Source: Mesorhizobium sp. ZC-5 (GTDB taxonomy: Bacteria; Pseudomonadota; Alphaproteobacteria; Rhizobiales; Rhizobiaceae). Taken from it: a stretch of 64,000 nt of DNA. Positions 8,879-17,437 of the stretch are shown one piece after another. The notes beneath the pieces were generated by a model. The model had not been told where the DNA came from. It searched no databases and saw only the letters and a list, made by a program, of their open reading frames with translations. Every line of letters begins with the position of its first letter. The stretch's first letter is position 1. Location of the stretch: assembly GCF_025753855.1 (NCBI RefSeq), contig NZ_JAOWPT010000014.1:90945-154944 (forward strand), read 5' to 3'. The translations under genes were made by a program, and so were the position numbers.

Positions 8879-9473
8879 CGACGTGGGCGCCGAGGTCGAA
8901 CACGTCAGTGCAATGGTCTCCCAGAACCTCAAGCTTTTCCGACGCCAGAACGGCCTCACACTTGACCAGCTCTCTCGAAAATCCGGGGTCAGCAAAGGGA
9001 TGCTGGTGGAAATCGAGAAGGGCAGCGCTAACCCCAGCATCGCCACTCTTTGCAGGATGGCAGTCGCTCTGGGGGTTTCTGTCGCAGACTTCGTAGGCGT
9101 AGCATCAAGTGTGCCAGCACGGATCGTGCACCCGCAAGACACTTCCACATTGTGGCGAGGCCCTGGCGGAGGCAGTGCCACTCTCCTTGTGGGAACGCAC
9201 GGTCCGGACGAGGTGGAGCTTTGGCGGTGGATTATGTTTCCAGGCGAAACATTCGAATCGCCCGGGCATTCTGCGGGAACGCTCGAATTGCTGAATGTGG
9301 AAACCGGCGAGCTAACTCTGAAATTGGCTGATACCGATCTCCTAGTTCAATCCGGTTCTTCGGTTTTGGCACGCACGGAAGACAAGCATGCCTATATGAA
9401 TCGGGGCACTCAAGAGCTTCGGTTCATCATGGTGGTCGCAGAACTGCAGTACCCACGCGTGCAGCATGTTTAG
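8853..9473 (+). CDS. XRE-family regulator with C-terminal cupin
   Basis: A 206-residue regulator with a helix-turn-helix at about residues 23-75 (LKLFRRQNGLTLDQLSRKSGVSKGMLVEIEKG in essence, then NPSIATLCRMAVALGVSVADF) and a cupin-like C-terminal half (TLELLNVETGELTL, LLVQSGSSVLART-DKHAYMN). This architecture normally senses a small ligand, often an amino acid or its derivative. It is transcribed away from the B3/B4 gene and the transporter operon, which makes it the likely local regulator. A downstream ATG near 8911 (MVSQNLKLFRR) is an alternative start matching the usual family N-terminus. Confidence 0.88.
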   Translation: MEQKVNILTDVGAEVEHVSAMVSQNLKLFRRQNGLTLDQLSRKSGVSKGMLVEIEKGSANPSIATLCRMAVALGVSVADFVGVASSVPARIVHPQDTSTLWRGPGGGSATLLVGTHGPDEVELWRWIMFPGETFESPGHSAGTLELLNVETGELTLKLADTDLLVQSGSSVLARTEDKHAYMNRGTQELRFIMVVAELQYPRVQHV

Positions 9474-9740
9474 GTACAATTCCCGTATCCCACGCTATAT
9501 GCGCTTTTGGCTAAGTCGGACCGGCGGAACGATTTCCCGCAACCCCGATGCCTGTCTCTTAGACCAGCACTGAATGCTAGAGCCATGATTGACAATACGG
9601 GATTGAACGCGTCCTTCGTCGGATGCAGCGAGGGGCACACTGGACCTGTGCGCATGCGGCAATGCCTGCCTGATGCTCGTCTGCGGAAAGCCAGAAGACG
9701 GGCTTCCGTTCCCCACGTCGAAATGGCACGAGCCAACTTC

Positions 9741-10198
9741 CGTGCAGCTCGACAATCTCATGCCCCAGCAGGAAATCTCCCGCCGTGTAGGCCCTTCGGC
9801 GCCAGCGGTAGCGCGCCGCCTTCAAACGGCTTCGCTCCACCGGATAATCAAGAAGAAGGACATCTCTGTCGTAAACGAGAGGGCGATTGGGCGCCCCCTG
9901 ACGGTTATCGCGGAGGTGACGACCGAAACAGGAAAGACTGGATCTGATCGACGAGATAAAAAAGCGTTTCGCGAGCTGTCCACAGGTGCAGCAGTGCTAC
10001 TGCATCACTGGCGAGACGGACTTTGTGCTTATCATGAATGCCAGCGACATGGATGAGTAAACGGCACTGATGCGCCAATCGTTCTTCGAGGGCGGAAATG
10101 TGACGAGCTTCGAAGCTGCGTTGCAATGGAGAAAGCCGACGGCCGATCCCGCTTTTGTCTCACCTGCGCATCGGAATGGTTTCGTCTTGATATTCTAG
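9741..10198 (+). pseudogene. decayed Lrp/AsnC-family regulator
   Basis: Pieces of an Lrp-type regulator occur in order but in different frames. An HTH-like segment (DNLMPQQEISRRVGPSAPAV) runs into SVVNERAIGRPLTVIAEV. After a frameshift near 9945 come LIDEIKKRFASCPQVQQCYC and ITGETDFVLIMNASDMDE, followed by an in-frame TAA near 10060, and then TALMRQSFFEGGNVTSFEAA. The order DNA-binding half, GRP-TV-VEV strand, CP-VQQCY-ITGE-DFVL and F-N-NV-F is the Lrp/AsnC pattern. It cannot make a full protein. Bases 9474-9740 before it hold nothing I recognise. Confidence 0.75.
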
Positions 10199-11007
10199 AC
10201 TAGATCCAAGCTTATATCCTTGAACGGAATTTCCAAAGGCTGTGCTCGCCACCGCTGTCCCGACTGAGCCGGTAGAGCTACGGTCAAAGTGCCTGTGGTA
10301 ACGATGTCTCCCGATTTGAGGGGTTGACCGCCAAAGCGCTCCAGTTCTCGTACCAAATAGGCTAATGCGGCGAGAGGGCTACCCAGGACCTGCGACCCAC
10401 CACCCACCGCCGCGGAACCGTTTTCACAAGCAAGCGTCACCGAAAAGCTATGCAGTTGCTTTCCCCATCGCTCGCGGTCACTTTTGATTGAGTGCCGGGA
10501 GCCGAGAAGTAGGGCAACATGAACACCCGTTGCCGCAGCATCTGCGACATTGAAACGCCATTCTGGAAAGATCGACGTGCAAACCTCGAAGCCGAGTGCT
10601 GCCCATTCCACACACGAGAGAAGATCGTGTTCGTCCATGCGAGGGTCCGGAGGTGCGCACAAGCCGAGCGCGACTTCAGCCTCCATTCTGACGTTCGGCC
10701 AATGCGCTACCGCAAGGCTCGTCTTCACGCCTAGATCGAACGTTGTTTGGTCGTAGAGGTAATTCCAGATTGGCCCGCTGATCCCGTAGCCGGCCCACGC
10801 GGCAGAGTTGGTAAAGCCAATCTTGCGGCCGACTATTCGCTCACCATTTGCCTCGCGTCTGCGTCTTATCTCTTCGACAACCCAGTATGCATCCGCCAGT
10901 CCAAAGTTTGGATAACGGGACGTAAAAGGTGAGACCTCTCGCAGGACATCGCGTGTATTCTGAACTTCATCCGCAATATCCGATAAGATATTCTTGGGAA
11001 GCTGCAC
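10195..11007 (-). CDS. 2-keto-4-pentenoate hydratase-like protein (FAH superfamily)
   Basis: A 270-residue protein of the MhpD/HpaH/DmpE hydratase group, which adds water to 2-hydroxypentadienoate-type products of aromatic ring cleavage. Landmarks are the GRKIGFTN block, the metal-site region RMEAEVALGL, ALGFEVCTSIF, and the C-terminal GQPLKSGDIVTTGTLT. It is the last gene of the minus-strand branched-chain-type ABC operon, 21 bp after LivF. That context suggests it acts on a compound imported by the transporter or on a downstream catabolite; related decarboxylases share this fold. Confidence 0.82.
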   Translation of the reverse strand: MQLPKNILSDIADEVQNTRDVLREVSPFTSRYPNFGLADAYWVVEEIRRRREANGERIVGRKIGFTNSAAWAGYGISGPIWNYLYDQTTFDLGVKTSLAVAHWPNVRMEAEVALGLCAPPDPRMDEHDLLSCVEWAALGFEVCTSIFPEWRFNVADAAATGVHVALLLGSRHSIKSDRERWGKQLHSFSVTLACENGSAAVGGGSQVLGSPLAALAYLVRELERFGGQPLKSGDIVTTGTLTVALPAQSGQRWRAQPLEIPFKDISLDLV

Positions 11008-11028
11008 TTAAACCTCCTACACGATGGG

Positions 11029-11766
11029 TCAAGGCTTCTCCGCCCCGTCGCCGGCACCGAGATAGATGCGGCCGACCTCCGGATTGCTGGCGATGGAAAC
11101 AGCGATCCCGTCCAGCCTGTTGCGCCCTTCGGCGAGCACGTAACAGCGATCCGAGATAGCTAGCGCCTTGTGCGCATTCTGCTCGACCAGCACCACGCTA
11201 ACGCCGCCCTCGCAGCTGATCGTACGGATGTGCCCGAAAACCTCGTCGGTTGCCTTAGGAGAGAGGCCGGCACTCGGCTCGTCAAGAAGCAGCACTTTGG
11301 GGGATGCCATCAGGGCGCGACCGAGGGCCACGATCTGTTGCTGACCTCCGCTCAGCCGGCCGGCGGTGGCGCTCCAATAATTGCCGAGCGTCGGCAGGAT
11401 TTTGCGTACCGCATCCTGCCGCTCGCGAACGGGACCGGGCACCGCGACGAGGCCCATGCGCAGATTCTCCTCAGTCGTCATGGTCGCGAAGACGTTCCTG
11501 ACCTGCGGCACATAGCCCAGCCCGGCACGCAGACGCTCGCGCGTCGCGGTGTTGGTGATATCGTGTCCGGCAAGGGAAATCTTGCCTGCAGTTGGGTGGA
11601 TGACGCCGACCAGCGTCTTCAGGAGTGTCGACTTGCCGCAACCGTTCGGGCCAATGACGGTGACGATCTCGCCTGGCGCCACGCGTATGCTGATACCGTG
11701 CAGAATCTGCATTTCGCCGTAGCCGGCCACCAAGCCATCGGCGACGAGAATGTCGCTCCCGCTCAT
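11029..11766 (-). CDS. livF: branched-chain-type ABC transporter ATPase LivF
   Basis: A 245-residue ATPase with Walker A GPNGCGKST, signature LSGGQQQ, Walker B VLLLDEPSAGLSP and the switch VLVEQNAHKAL, the last being characteristic of LivF. Its ATG overlaps the LivG stop by 4 bp, so it is translationally coupled. It powers import by LivH and LivM together with LivG. The transporter family carries branched-chain amino acids, amides, urea or aromatic acids. Because the operon also encodes a creatinase-like enzyme and a ring-cleavage-type hydratase, ordinary leucine uptake is not the obvious role. Confidence 0.92.
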   Translation of the reverse strand: MSGSDILVADGLVAGYGEMQILHGISIRVAPGEIVTVIGPNGCGKSTLLKTLVGVIHPTAGKISLAGHDITNTATRERLRAGLGYVPQVRNVFATMTTEENLRMGLVAVPGPVRERQDAVRKILPTLGNYWSATAGRLSGGQQQIVALGRALMASPKVLLLDEPSAGLSPKATDEVFGHIRTISCEGGVSVVLVEQNAHKALAISDRCYVLAEGRNRLDGIAVSIASNPEVGRIYLGAGDGAEKP

Positions 11767-12530
11767 GCATCTACCCCGCCGAGATAAGCGTCAAGCACCT
11801 GCTTGTTCTGCTGGATTTCCGCCGGCGTACCGGCGGCAATGACGTGACCCCGGTCGAGCACGACCACCCGCTCGCAGAGTTCCATAATGACGTTCATGTT
11901 GTGCTCGATGATGAGCAGCGTGATGCCCGAGGCGTGCACCTTCTGCATGACTTTCATCAGGTGCCGGATTAGGGTCGGGTTAACGCCTGCTGTCGGCTCG
12001 TCGAGCAGCATCAGCCGCGGTCGGCTCATCAAGCAGCGGGCAAGCTCGAGCAACTTCTTCTGGCCGCCTGAGAGACGCGCCGCGGCAATGTCGGCCTTTT
12101 CGGCGAGCCCGACCGTCTCCAACACCTCACGGGCGGCTGCCTCGTTGACTTGCTCTTCCTGTCTGACCCGCGCGCCTGGCAGAAGGACGGAGAGGAGCCG
12201 GTCGCCGAATTGGCCTTCCGGCACCAGCATCAGGTTTTCCAGCACCGACATCTCCTTCAGCTCTCGCGGGATCTGGAAGGTACGGCGTAGCCCGCGCCGC
12301 GCGACCTCGTATGCGCCCAGGCCCTCGATGCGCCGCCCGCCAAACCGGATCTGGCCGGAATCGGGCTTGGTGAAGCCGCTGATGATGCTGAAGAGCGTGG
12401 TCTTGCCCGCACCGTTAGGGCCGATCAGGCCAGTGATCGATCCCTCTCGGACCGATAGCTCGCAACGGTCGACGGCCTGGAGGCCGCCGAAGCGTTTGTT
12501 CAACCCGGCAATCTCCAGAAGGTTGCTCAC
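11763..12530 (-). CDS. livG: branched-chain-type ABC transporter ATPase LivG
   Basis: A 255-residue ATPase with Walker A GPNGAGKTT, the RTFQIPRELKEMSVLENLM Q-loop region, LSGGQKKLLELAR as signature and LMLLDEPTAGVNP as Walker B. The IEHNMNVIMELCERVVVLDRG end is typical of LivG. It starts with GTG at 12530, overlapping the LivM stop by 4 bp, and itself overlaps LivF by 4 bp. These overlaps indicate a single tightly coupled operon with the permeases. Confidence 0.92.
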   Translation of the reverse strand: MSNLLEIAGLNKRFGGLQAVDRCELSVREGSITGLIGPNGAGKTTLFSIISGFTKPDSGQIRFGGRRIEGLGAYEVARRGLRRTFQIPRELKEMSVLENLMLVPEGQFGDRLLSVLLPGARVRQEEQVNEAAAREVLETVGLAEKADIAAARLSGGQKKLLELARCLMSRPRLMLLDEPTAGVNPTLIRHLMKVMQKVHASGITLLIIEHNMNVIMELCERVVVLDRGHVIAAGTPAEIQQNKQVLDAYLGGVDA

Positions 12531-13396
12531 GCGCGCCTCCCGGGACCGTAGCGAACCGCCACGATTATCATTAGCGCCAGGCCAAGCGCCATCAGGCGAA
12601 GTGCGGCCAACTGCACACCGTCGACGACAGTGATGTAGTCCTTGAGAAGTCGCGTGCCTTCGAGAAGGACGGCAACGACCGCCGTTCCCGCGAGCGTGCC
12701 CAGGGTGGAACCTTGCCGGCCAAGCAGCACGGCCGCAAGCACATAGATCGAGATATTAGGGCCAAACATGTCAGGTGAGATGTAAGTGAGGTAGCTCGCG
12801 AACAACGCGCCACCTATGCCTGCGAGCGCAGCGCCGAGCACGAATGCGAGCGTCTTGTAAGTAAGGGTCGGCTTGCCGATGGATGCGACCACGGTCTCGT
12901 CCTCACGGATTGCGCGCAGCGTCCGGCCTATCGGGAAGTGTGCCAGCCTTTGACTAAACCAGAAAGCGACGGCGAGCAGCACGGCGGCAATCACCAGGAA
13001 GGAAGTTTCTGAATCGAGGCCTGGAATGGTGACGGGCCGCGGTATGCCGGCGATGCCGTCCGGGCCACCAGCGAGCCACTTTTCGTTGAGAAAGATCAGC
13101 CGCACGAATTCGGAGAACCCCAACGTGACAATGGCGAGATAGTCTTCGCGCAAGCGTGGCGTAAACAGCGCCACCGCACCGCCGAGCGAGCCGCTGACCA
13201 GCGCAGCCAGAACGAGAGCAGGCAGCAACGGCAACCCGGCCTGCGTGGTGAGTGCCGCGCAATAGGCGCCGACCGCGAAGAATGCGACCTGGCCGAGATT
13301 GATCAAACCAGTGAGGCCCCACTGGATGTTGAGGCCGAGCGCCACGAAGCCGTAGATCACGGCAAAGATGAGGATGGCAACAAGATAGGCTGTCAT
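12527..13396 (-). CDS. livM: branched-chain-type ABC transporter permease LivM
   Basis: A 289-residue inner-membrane permease with about eight hydrophobic segments. GLNIQWGLTGLINLGQVAFFAVGAY near the N-terminus and the central GRTLRAIREDETVVASIGKPTLTYK loop are LivM signatures. It overlaps LivH upstream and LivG downstream by 4 bp each. It forms the translocation channel with LivH. Confidence 0.92.
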   Translation of the reverse strand: MTAYLVAILIFAVIYGFVALGLNIQWGLTGLINLGQVAFFAVGAYCAALTTQAGLPLLPALVLAALVSGSLGGAVALFTPRLREDYLAIVTLGFSEFVRLIFLNEKWLAGGPDGIAGIPRPVTIPGLDSETSFLVIAAVLLAVAFWFSQRLAHFPIGRTLRAIREDETVVASIGKPTLTYKTLAFVLGAALAGIGGALFASYLTYISPDMFGPNISIYVLAAVLLGRQGSTLGTLAGTAVVAVLLEGTRLLKDYITVVDGVQLAALRLMALGLALMIIVAVRYGPGRRA

Positions 13397-14259
13397 CGCT
13401 CAATTCCCCCCGTCCGGATGAGGCCCGTAGGTCTGACCAGCAGCACCAGCGCCAGCACCAGGAAGGCGAGCGCTGTCTTGTAGGTGACCGGCAGCAGCAA
13501 CAGGCTGAATTCCGACACCGTCGCGAGAAGCAGAGCCGCAAGTGCGGCGCCGGTAACGCTGCCCAGTCCACCCAAAATGGCGACGGCAAAGAGTGGGATC
13601 AACACCCGCCAGCCGAGAAGTGGGGTGAGCGAGGTCTCCGTGGCAAGCGCCACCCCGCCGATGGCCGCGAGGAAGCCGCTGGCAAAGATGATGCCGCCAT
13701 AGACGACTTCCGGCCGGATGCCGGTGACAACCGCGAGCTCTGGATTGGTGGAAGTGGCGCGCACAGCGCGGCCGAAGGAGGTCCAGCGCAGCGCCGCGAT
13801 CCCAAATACCAGGATGACCGCGACGGCGCCGATCATGGCCGCTTGCGTCGGCGTGACGATGAAGCCGGCGAACACGAAGGGACGCGCAAGCTCGATGGGA
13901 TACTGATGCACGTCATTGCCCCAAATGAAGCGGACGCCGTTCTGCAGGAAGAGCATCAGGCCAAGCGAGAGGAGCACTGGCGGCAGCGTGCCCGCGGCGC
14001 GCACGAAACGAAAGATCGTCTGGTCGACTGCGAGCGCGATTAGCCCTGTTAGCACGGCCGCCAGAAGTGCCGAAAGCCACAGCGGCACGGAGAAGCCACA
14101 CAGTAACAACGCCAGATAGGCGCCAAGCGTCATGAATTCGGGAATGGCGAAATTCGGGTAACGCAGAACTCCGTAGATCAACGATATCGCCGCCGCGGGC
14201 AGCGTCCAGATCGCGGCCGAGACCAGCGCCGAGACGAGATAGATTTGCAACTCATCCAC
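13393..14259 (-). CDS. livH: branched-chain-type ABC transporter permease LivH
   Basis: A permease of about 288 residues; the LivH pattern includes YGVLRYPNFAIPEFMTLGAY at the N-terminus and GRAVRATSTNPELAVVTGI in the cytoplasmic loop. I prefer the GTG at 14259 (start V/M-DELQIYLVSAL), which has AGGAAA about 8 bases before it, over an ATG at 14340 that would add 27 non-hydrophobic residues. It is separated from the binding-protein gene by 160 bp holding a GC-rich hairpin. It pairs with LivM. Confidence 0.87.
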   Translation of the reverse strand: MDELQIYLVSALVSAAIWTLPAAAISLIYGVLRYPNFAIPEFMTLGAYLALLLCGFSVPLWLSALLAAVLTGLIALAVDQTIFRFVRAAGTLPPVLLSLGLMLFLQNGVRFIWGNDVHQYPIELARPFVFAGFIVTPTQAAMIGAVAVILVFGIAALRWTSFGRAVRATSTNPELAVVTGIRPEVVYGGIIFASGFLAAIGGVALATETSLTPLLGWRVLIPLFAVAILGGLGSVTGAALAALLLATVSEFSLLLLPVTYKTALAFLVLALVLLVRPTGLIRTGGIER

Positions 14260-14380
14260 AATAGCGTTTCCTAGCCTCCAGCTCCGCCTGCCGGCAGCGC
14301 CTCCGATGAAATCGCACGCGGGTACGGATTTAAAGCCCACCGCCGTTTGGTCGAGGTCAGGTGCTGCTTGTCATCCTTAC

Positions 14381-14405
14381 CCCCTCCCCGCAAACGGGGA
14401 GAGGG
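14381..14405. repeat. GC-rich hairpin between binding protein and LivH
   Basis: CTCCCCG-CAAA-CGGGGAG forms a 7-bp perfect stem with a 4-base loop, extended by further C/G pairs, in the spacer after the binding-protein stop. There is no T-run on either strand, so it is not a classical intrinsic terminator. It may protect the binding-protein mRNA and lower expression of the permease genes downstream. Similar palindromic units are widespread in rhizobial intergenic DNA. Confidence 0.55.
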
Positions 14406-14421
14406 ATTGTCAGCGTCTCGT

Positions 14422-15672
14422 CTAGAACACAACGTCCTTGACCGCGCCGATGGGCATGATCTTGCCGTCCTTCACTTGCGACACGCGGAAATTGGCCTTA
14501 GCGATATTGCCGTTCGCATCGAAGTCGATCGCCCCTGAGGCGCCTTCGTAGTTCACCTGCTCACCTGTGCGCAGCGCCTTGATGCCCTCTGCGAAAGAGG
14601 TCACTTTGGCGCCGTCGGGCCCGGAGACTTTTCTGACGGCGTCATTGAGCGCAGTGCCGTCGGTCGACTTGGCCGCCTCAATGGCAAGCGCGAGCAGGAC
14701 CAGCTGGTCGTAGGCCTGCGCGCCGAAGGAATAGTAGCGGTCGCCGCCAAGCGCCTTGGCAAGGCGATCATAGGCGGGCGAACCCTCGGCCACGCCCTCT
14801 TCGACCAATAGCAGTCCTTCCGCGGCAGGCCCGGCATTCTTGATGAGCTCGGGGCTCACCGCAAAGCCGGGCACGATAAAGCGTCCGGAAAGACCGAGCT
14901 GGTAGGCAGCCTTTAGAATGGCGGTGATGTCGGGCTCGTAGCCGGAGATATGGATGAAGTCCGGCTGATCAACGAAGGCGCGCGTCACCTCGGAGCGGAA
15001 CGTGGTCTGGTCCTCATTGTAGGTGGTGAAGCTCATCACCTTCCCTCCCCGCTCCTCGAAACGCTGGCGGAATGCCGCGACCGTCATCTGCGTGAAGGGC
15101 ACATTGAGGCCAAGCACGGCGGCCTTCTTCCAGCCCTGGCTGTTGGCGTATTCGGCATAAGCTTTGCCAAACAGAAGGTCGTCTGGCTCCGTGCGGAACA
15201 GATGACCCTTCTTCTGTACCTCGGTGATGCGGCTGGCGCCGGAGGTCGAGAGCTGGATGAGCTTCTTCTCTTGCACGATCGGCGCCACCGCAAGCGTGAC
15301 ACTGCTCGCCCAGGTGCCGACGATCGCGGACACCTTGTCGACATCGACCAGCTTGCGCGCACCGCGCACGGCTGCTTCAGGGCTGGTCTCGTCGTTTTCC
15401 ACCACGAGCACGATCTTGCGACCGAGCGGACCGCCGGCCGCATTGATCTCCTCGAGTGCCACCTTCGCCGAGGTGAGCATCTCCTGCCCGAAACTACCGC
15501 CGGCCCCCGACAACGGCATCAGAGCGCCGACTTTGATGTCGCCATCCTGAGCCCAAGCTGCGCTCAGACCCGGCAGGGCGGTTGCGGCTACCGCTCCGGC
15601 GCTGATGGCCAGCAGCGAGCGGCGACTGATGGAGCCGCCCAATGGACGGCGCTTCGTGAAGTCGCTTTTCAT
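14422..15672 (-). CDS. branched-chain-type ABC transporter substrate-binding protein, Tat-exported
   Basis: A 416-residue periplasmic binding protein. The N-terminus has a twin-arginine signal (SRRSLLAISAGAVAATALPG, cleavage probably after AWA). The mature part begins DGDIKVGALMPLSGAGGSFG, and later has NAAGGPLGRKI, DDETSPEAAVRGARKLVD and the QTTFRSEVTRAF region typical of LivJ/LivK-like receptors. It precedes LivHMGF and follows the creatinase-like gene in the same direction. The ligand cannot be told from sequence. Use of Tat implies that it folds, perhaps with ligand or cofactor, before export. Confidence 0.9.
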   Translation of the reverse strand: MKSDFTKRRPLGGSISRRSLLAISAGAVAATALPGLSAAWAQDGDIKVGALMPLSGAGGSFGQEMLTSAKVALEEINAAGGPLGRKIVLVVENDETSPEAAVRGARKLVDVDKVSAIVGTWASSVTLAVAPIVQEKKLIQLSTSGASRITEVQKKGHLFRTEPDDLLFGKAYAEYANSQGWKKAAVLGLNVPFTQMTVAAFRQRFEERGGKVMSFTTYNEDQTTFRSEVTRAFVDQPDFIHISGYEPDITAILKAAYQLGLSGRFIVPGFAVSPELIKNAGPAAEGLLLVEEGVAEGSPAYDRLAKALGGDRYYSFGAQAYDQLVLLALAIEAAKSTDGTALNDAVRKVSGPDGAKVTSFAEGIKALRTGEQVNYEGASGAIDFDANGNIAKANFRVSQVKDGKIMPIGAVKDVVF

Positions 15673-15761
15673 CGTTTTTACTCCCCTTTGTTACTAAACT
15701 CTACGCTGAGCCCGCGGCAGCCTTGGGAGGATGACGCCGGGGGATCGGCCGGATTCTGTTC

Positions 15762-16922
15762 TCAAAAGCCGATGTCGCGTGGGAAATCGGTGATGCAGCG
15801 GGACCCGGTTTCCGTGACGATCAGCACATCGGAGTGACGGAAGCCACCGAGGCCCGGAATGTAGACGCCCGGCTCGACCGAGTTCGCCATGTTGGGCAGG
15901 AGCTTGGTCTTGTTGTAAAGACGCAGTTCTCCCTTCTCCTCGCGGCTGGCGGAGCCGATCATGATGCCGTGGGCATGCCCGGTGCCGTGGCGGATATACT
16001 TGACCAGGTCGTATTTCTGCAGAATCCCGCGCGTCAGCATATCGATGTCCGACATGGCGACACCCGGCTTCAGGGCTTCCTTGCCCGCGTCGAACGCCTC
16101 GTTGACGGCATCGAGCGTCCTCCTGATCTCAGGTGTAGGCTCGCCATAGACGAAGGTGCGCTCCAGCTCCGCGCAATAGCCCCAGACGACCGGAAAGATG
16201 TTGAGCGATACGAGATCGCCGCGCTTCAGGCGGCGGCTGGTCGGGTGCAGATGCGGTACCATAGTGTGGTCAGCGAATTGGGCATAGGCGTAGGTGCTGG
16301 TTAGTCCGTTGTCGGACAGGGCGCCCATCGCCTTGTTCACCGCCGCGACCGCATGGGCGGCCACCGCAAGTTCGGTGACGTTGTCCTGCATGGCCTCTAG
16401 GAAGGCGTCGGCGCCGATCTTGGCGAGGTCCGCGCCCAATTCAAGCAGGCGGATCTCCTCGTCCGACTTGATCAGCCGCAACTCCTCCAGCCATGGGCCG
16501 ACTTCGACGAGTTCTGCCTCGGGAAAGCGGGCCTGAAAGGCGCGGAACAGACCGACTGGCAGCAGAGCTTCCTCGATGCCCAGCCTTATCCTGGCGGAGC
16601 CGCGGCGCGCGATGAAGTCTGCGCAGAGCTTGAGGCTCGCCTGCACGACATTCTCATCATCGCCATAGGCCATCACCTCGTCGAAGGAGCTGTGCTCCTC
16701 CATGTTCTCAGTCTCGATAGCCGCACCGCAGACCGCGCTCGACCCCGATGCCGGCAGAATCGCCCACATCGGCCGTCCCCATTCCGACAGCAGCGGCACG
16801 CCGCTCATGTAGAAGACGCTGTCGGCGGTGTGCAGGAATGCGACATCGACGCGCTCCGCGGCGAGCTTTCTGCGGAGAGCATCGATACGACGTGTCATTT
16901 CCTGTTTCGAGAAGGCTGGCAT
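15762..16922 (-). CDS. creatinase-like M24-family protein (metal ligands replaced)
   Basis: A pita-bread-fold protein of 386 residues. The segment LVSLNIFPVVWGYCAELERTF matches the creatinase version of the fold rather than metal-dependent Xaa-Pro peptidases: the first metal Asp is Asn and the second is Glu. Late in the protein the usual R-ED metal Glu is replaced (GGFRHSDVL). RHGTGHAHGIMIG and VEPGVYIPGLGG are present. Creatinase hydrolyses creatine to sarcosine and urea without metal, so I infer a C-N hydrolase or related lyase. I prefer the ATG at 16922, with GGAG upstream, over the GTG at 16934. It lies between the Lrp gene and the transporter. Confidence 0.78.
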   Translation of the reverse strand: MPAFSKQEMTRRIDALRRKLAAERVDVAFLHTADSVFYMSGVPLLSEWGRPMWAILPASGSSAVCGAAIETENMEEHSSFDEVMAYGDDENVVQASLKLCADFIARRGSARIRLGIEEALLPVGLFRAFQARFPEAELVEVGPWLEELRLIKSDEEIRLLELGADLAKIGADAFLEAMQDNVTELAVAAHAVAAVNKAMGALSDNGLTSTYAYAQFADHTMVPHLHPTSRRLKRGDLVSLNIFPVVWGYCAELERTFVYGEPTPEIRRTLDAVNEAFDAGKEALKPGVAMSDIDMLTRGILQKYDLVKYIRHGTGHAHGIMIGSASREEKGELRLYNKTKLLPNMANSVEPGVYIPGLGGFRHSDVLIVTETGSRCITDFPRDIGF

Positions 16923-16933
16923 TTCAAACTCCA

Positions 16934-17437
16934 CTAGGGTTTGTTGTCTTGAGATTCATTGTTCGGTCCGTCTTCGAGACCGGCGACGCCGATCAGGCCG
17001 TCGGTCTTGATGTTCTGGAGGATCATCAGCGAGTTGGAATCCTTGATCCCGTCGACCGCAGCGAGCTCAACCAGGATGAAGTCGTAGAGATCGCGCAGCG
17101 TCTCGAAGCAGGCCTTGATGATCAAGTCGTAGGGACCTGTCGTCACGGCGACACTGTCGACGAACGAATATTGCTGCAGCACCTTCGCCACTTTGATGAT
17201 GGCGTTACGCTCCACGTCAATGCCGATGAAGGCCGAGGCCTCGTAGCCGAGATCGACGGGATCGGCGGTGGCGCGAATGCGCACCCTACCCTCCTGAGTA
17301 AGCTGGCTCAGCTTCTTGCGCACAGTCGGCTCGCTGATGGACAACCGCCTAGCCATCTCGGCGGTCGGCATGCGGCCGTCCTCTTGCAAGAGACGGATGA
17401 TGAGCCTTTCGGTTTGATCAAGCGGTTTTGGCTTCAT
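16934..17437 (-). CDS. Lrp/AsnC-family transcriptional regulator
   Basis: A 167-residue regulator. An N-terminal winged helix (ERLIIRLLQEDGRMPTAEMARRLSISEPTVRKKLSQL, about residues 10-45) is followed by an RAM ligand domain (SAFIGIDVE, VDSVAVTTGPYDLIIKA, LYDFILVELAAVDGIKDS). These proteins sense amino acids or related small molecules as octamers. It is the first gene of the minus-strand unit and is divergent from the FMN reductase cluster, with a 280-bp spacer. It could control both directions. Confidence 0.9.
   Translation of the reverse strand: MKPKPLDQTERLIIRLLQEDGRMPTAEMARRLSISEPTVRKKLSQLTQEGRVRIRATADPVDLGYEASAFIGIDVERNAIIKVAKVLQQYSFVDSVAVTTGPYDLIIKACFETLRDLYDFILVELAAVDGIKDSNSLMILQNIKTDGLIGVAGLEDGPNNESQDNKP

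Noticed and set aside
9507-9947. Plus-strand 146-codon frame before and across the Lrp remnant
   Set aside because: It reads the Lrp-homologous bases in the wrong frame and has no motif; the Lrp similarity in another frame explains the region better.
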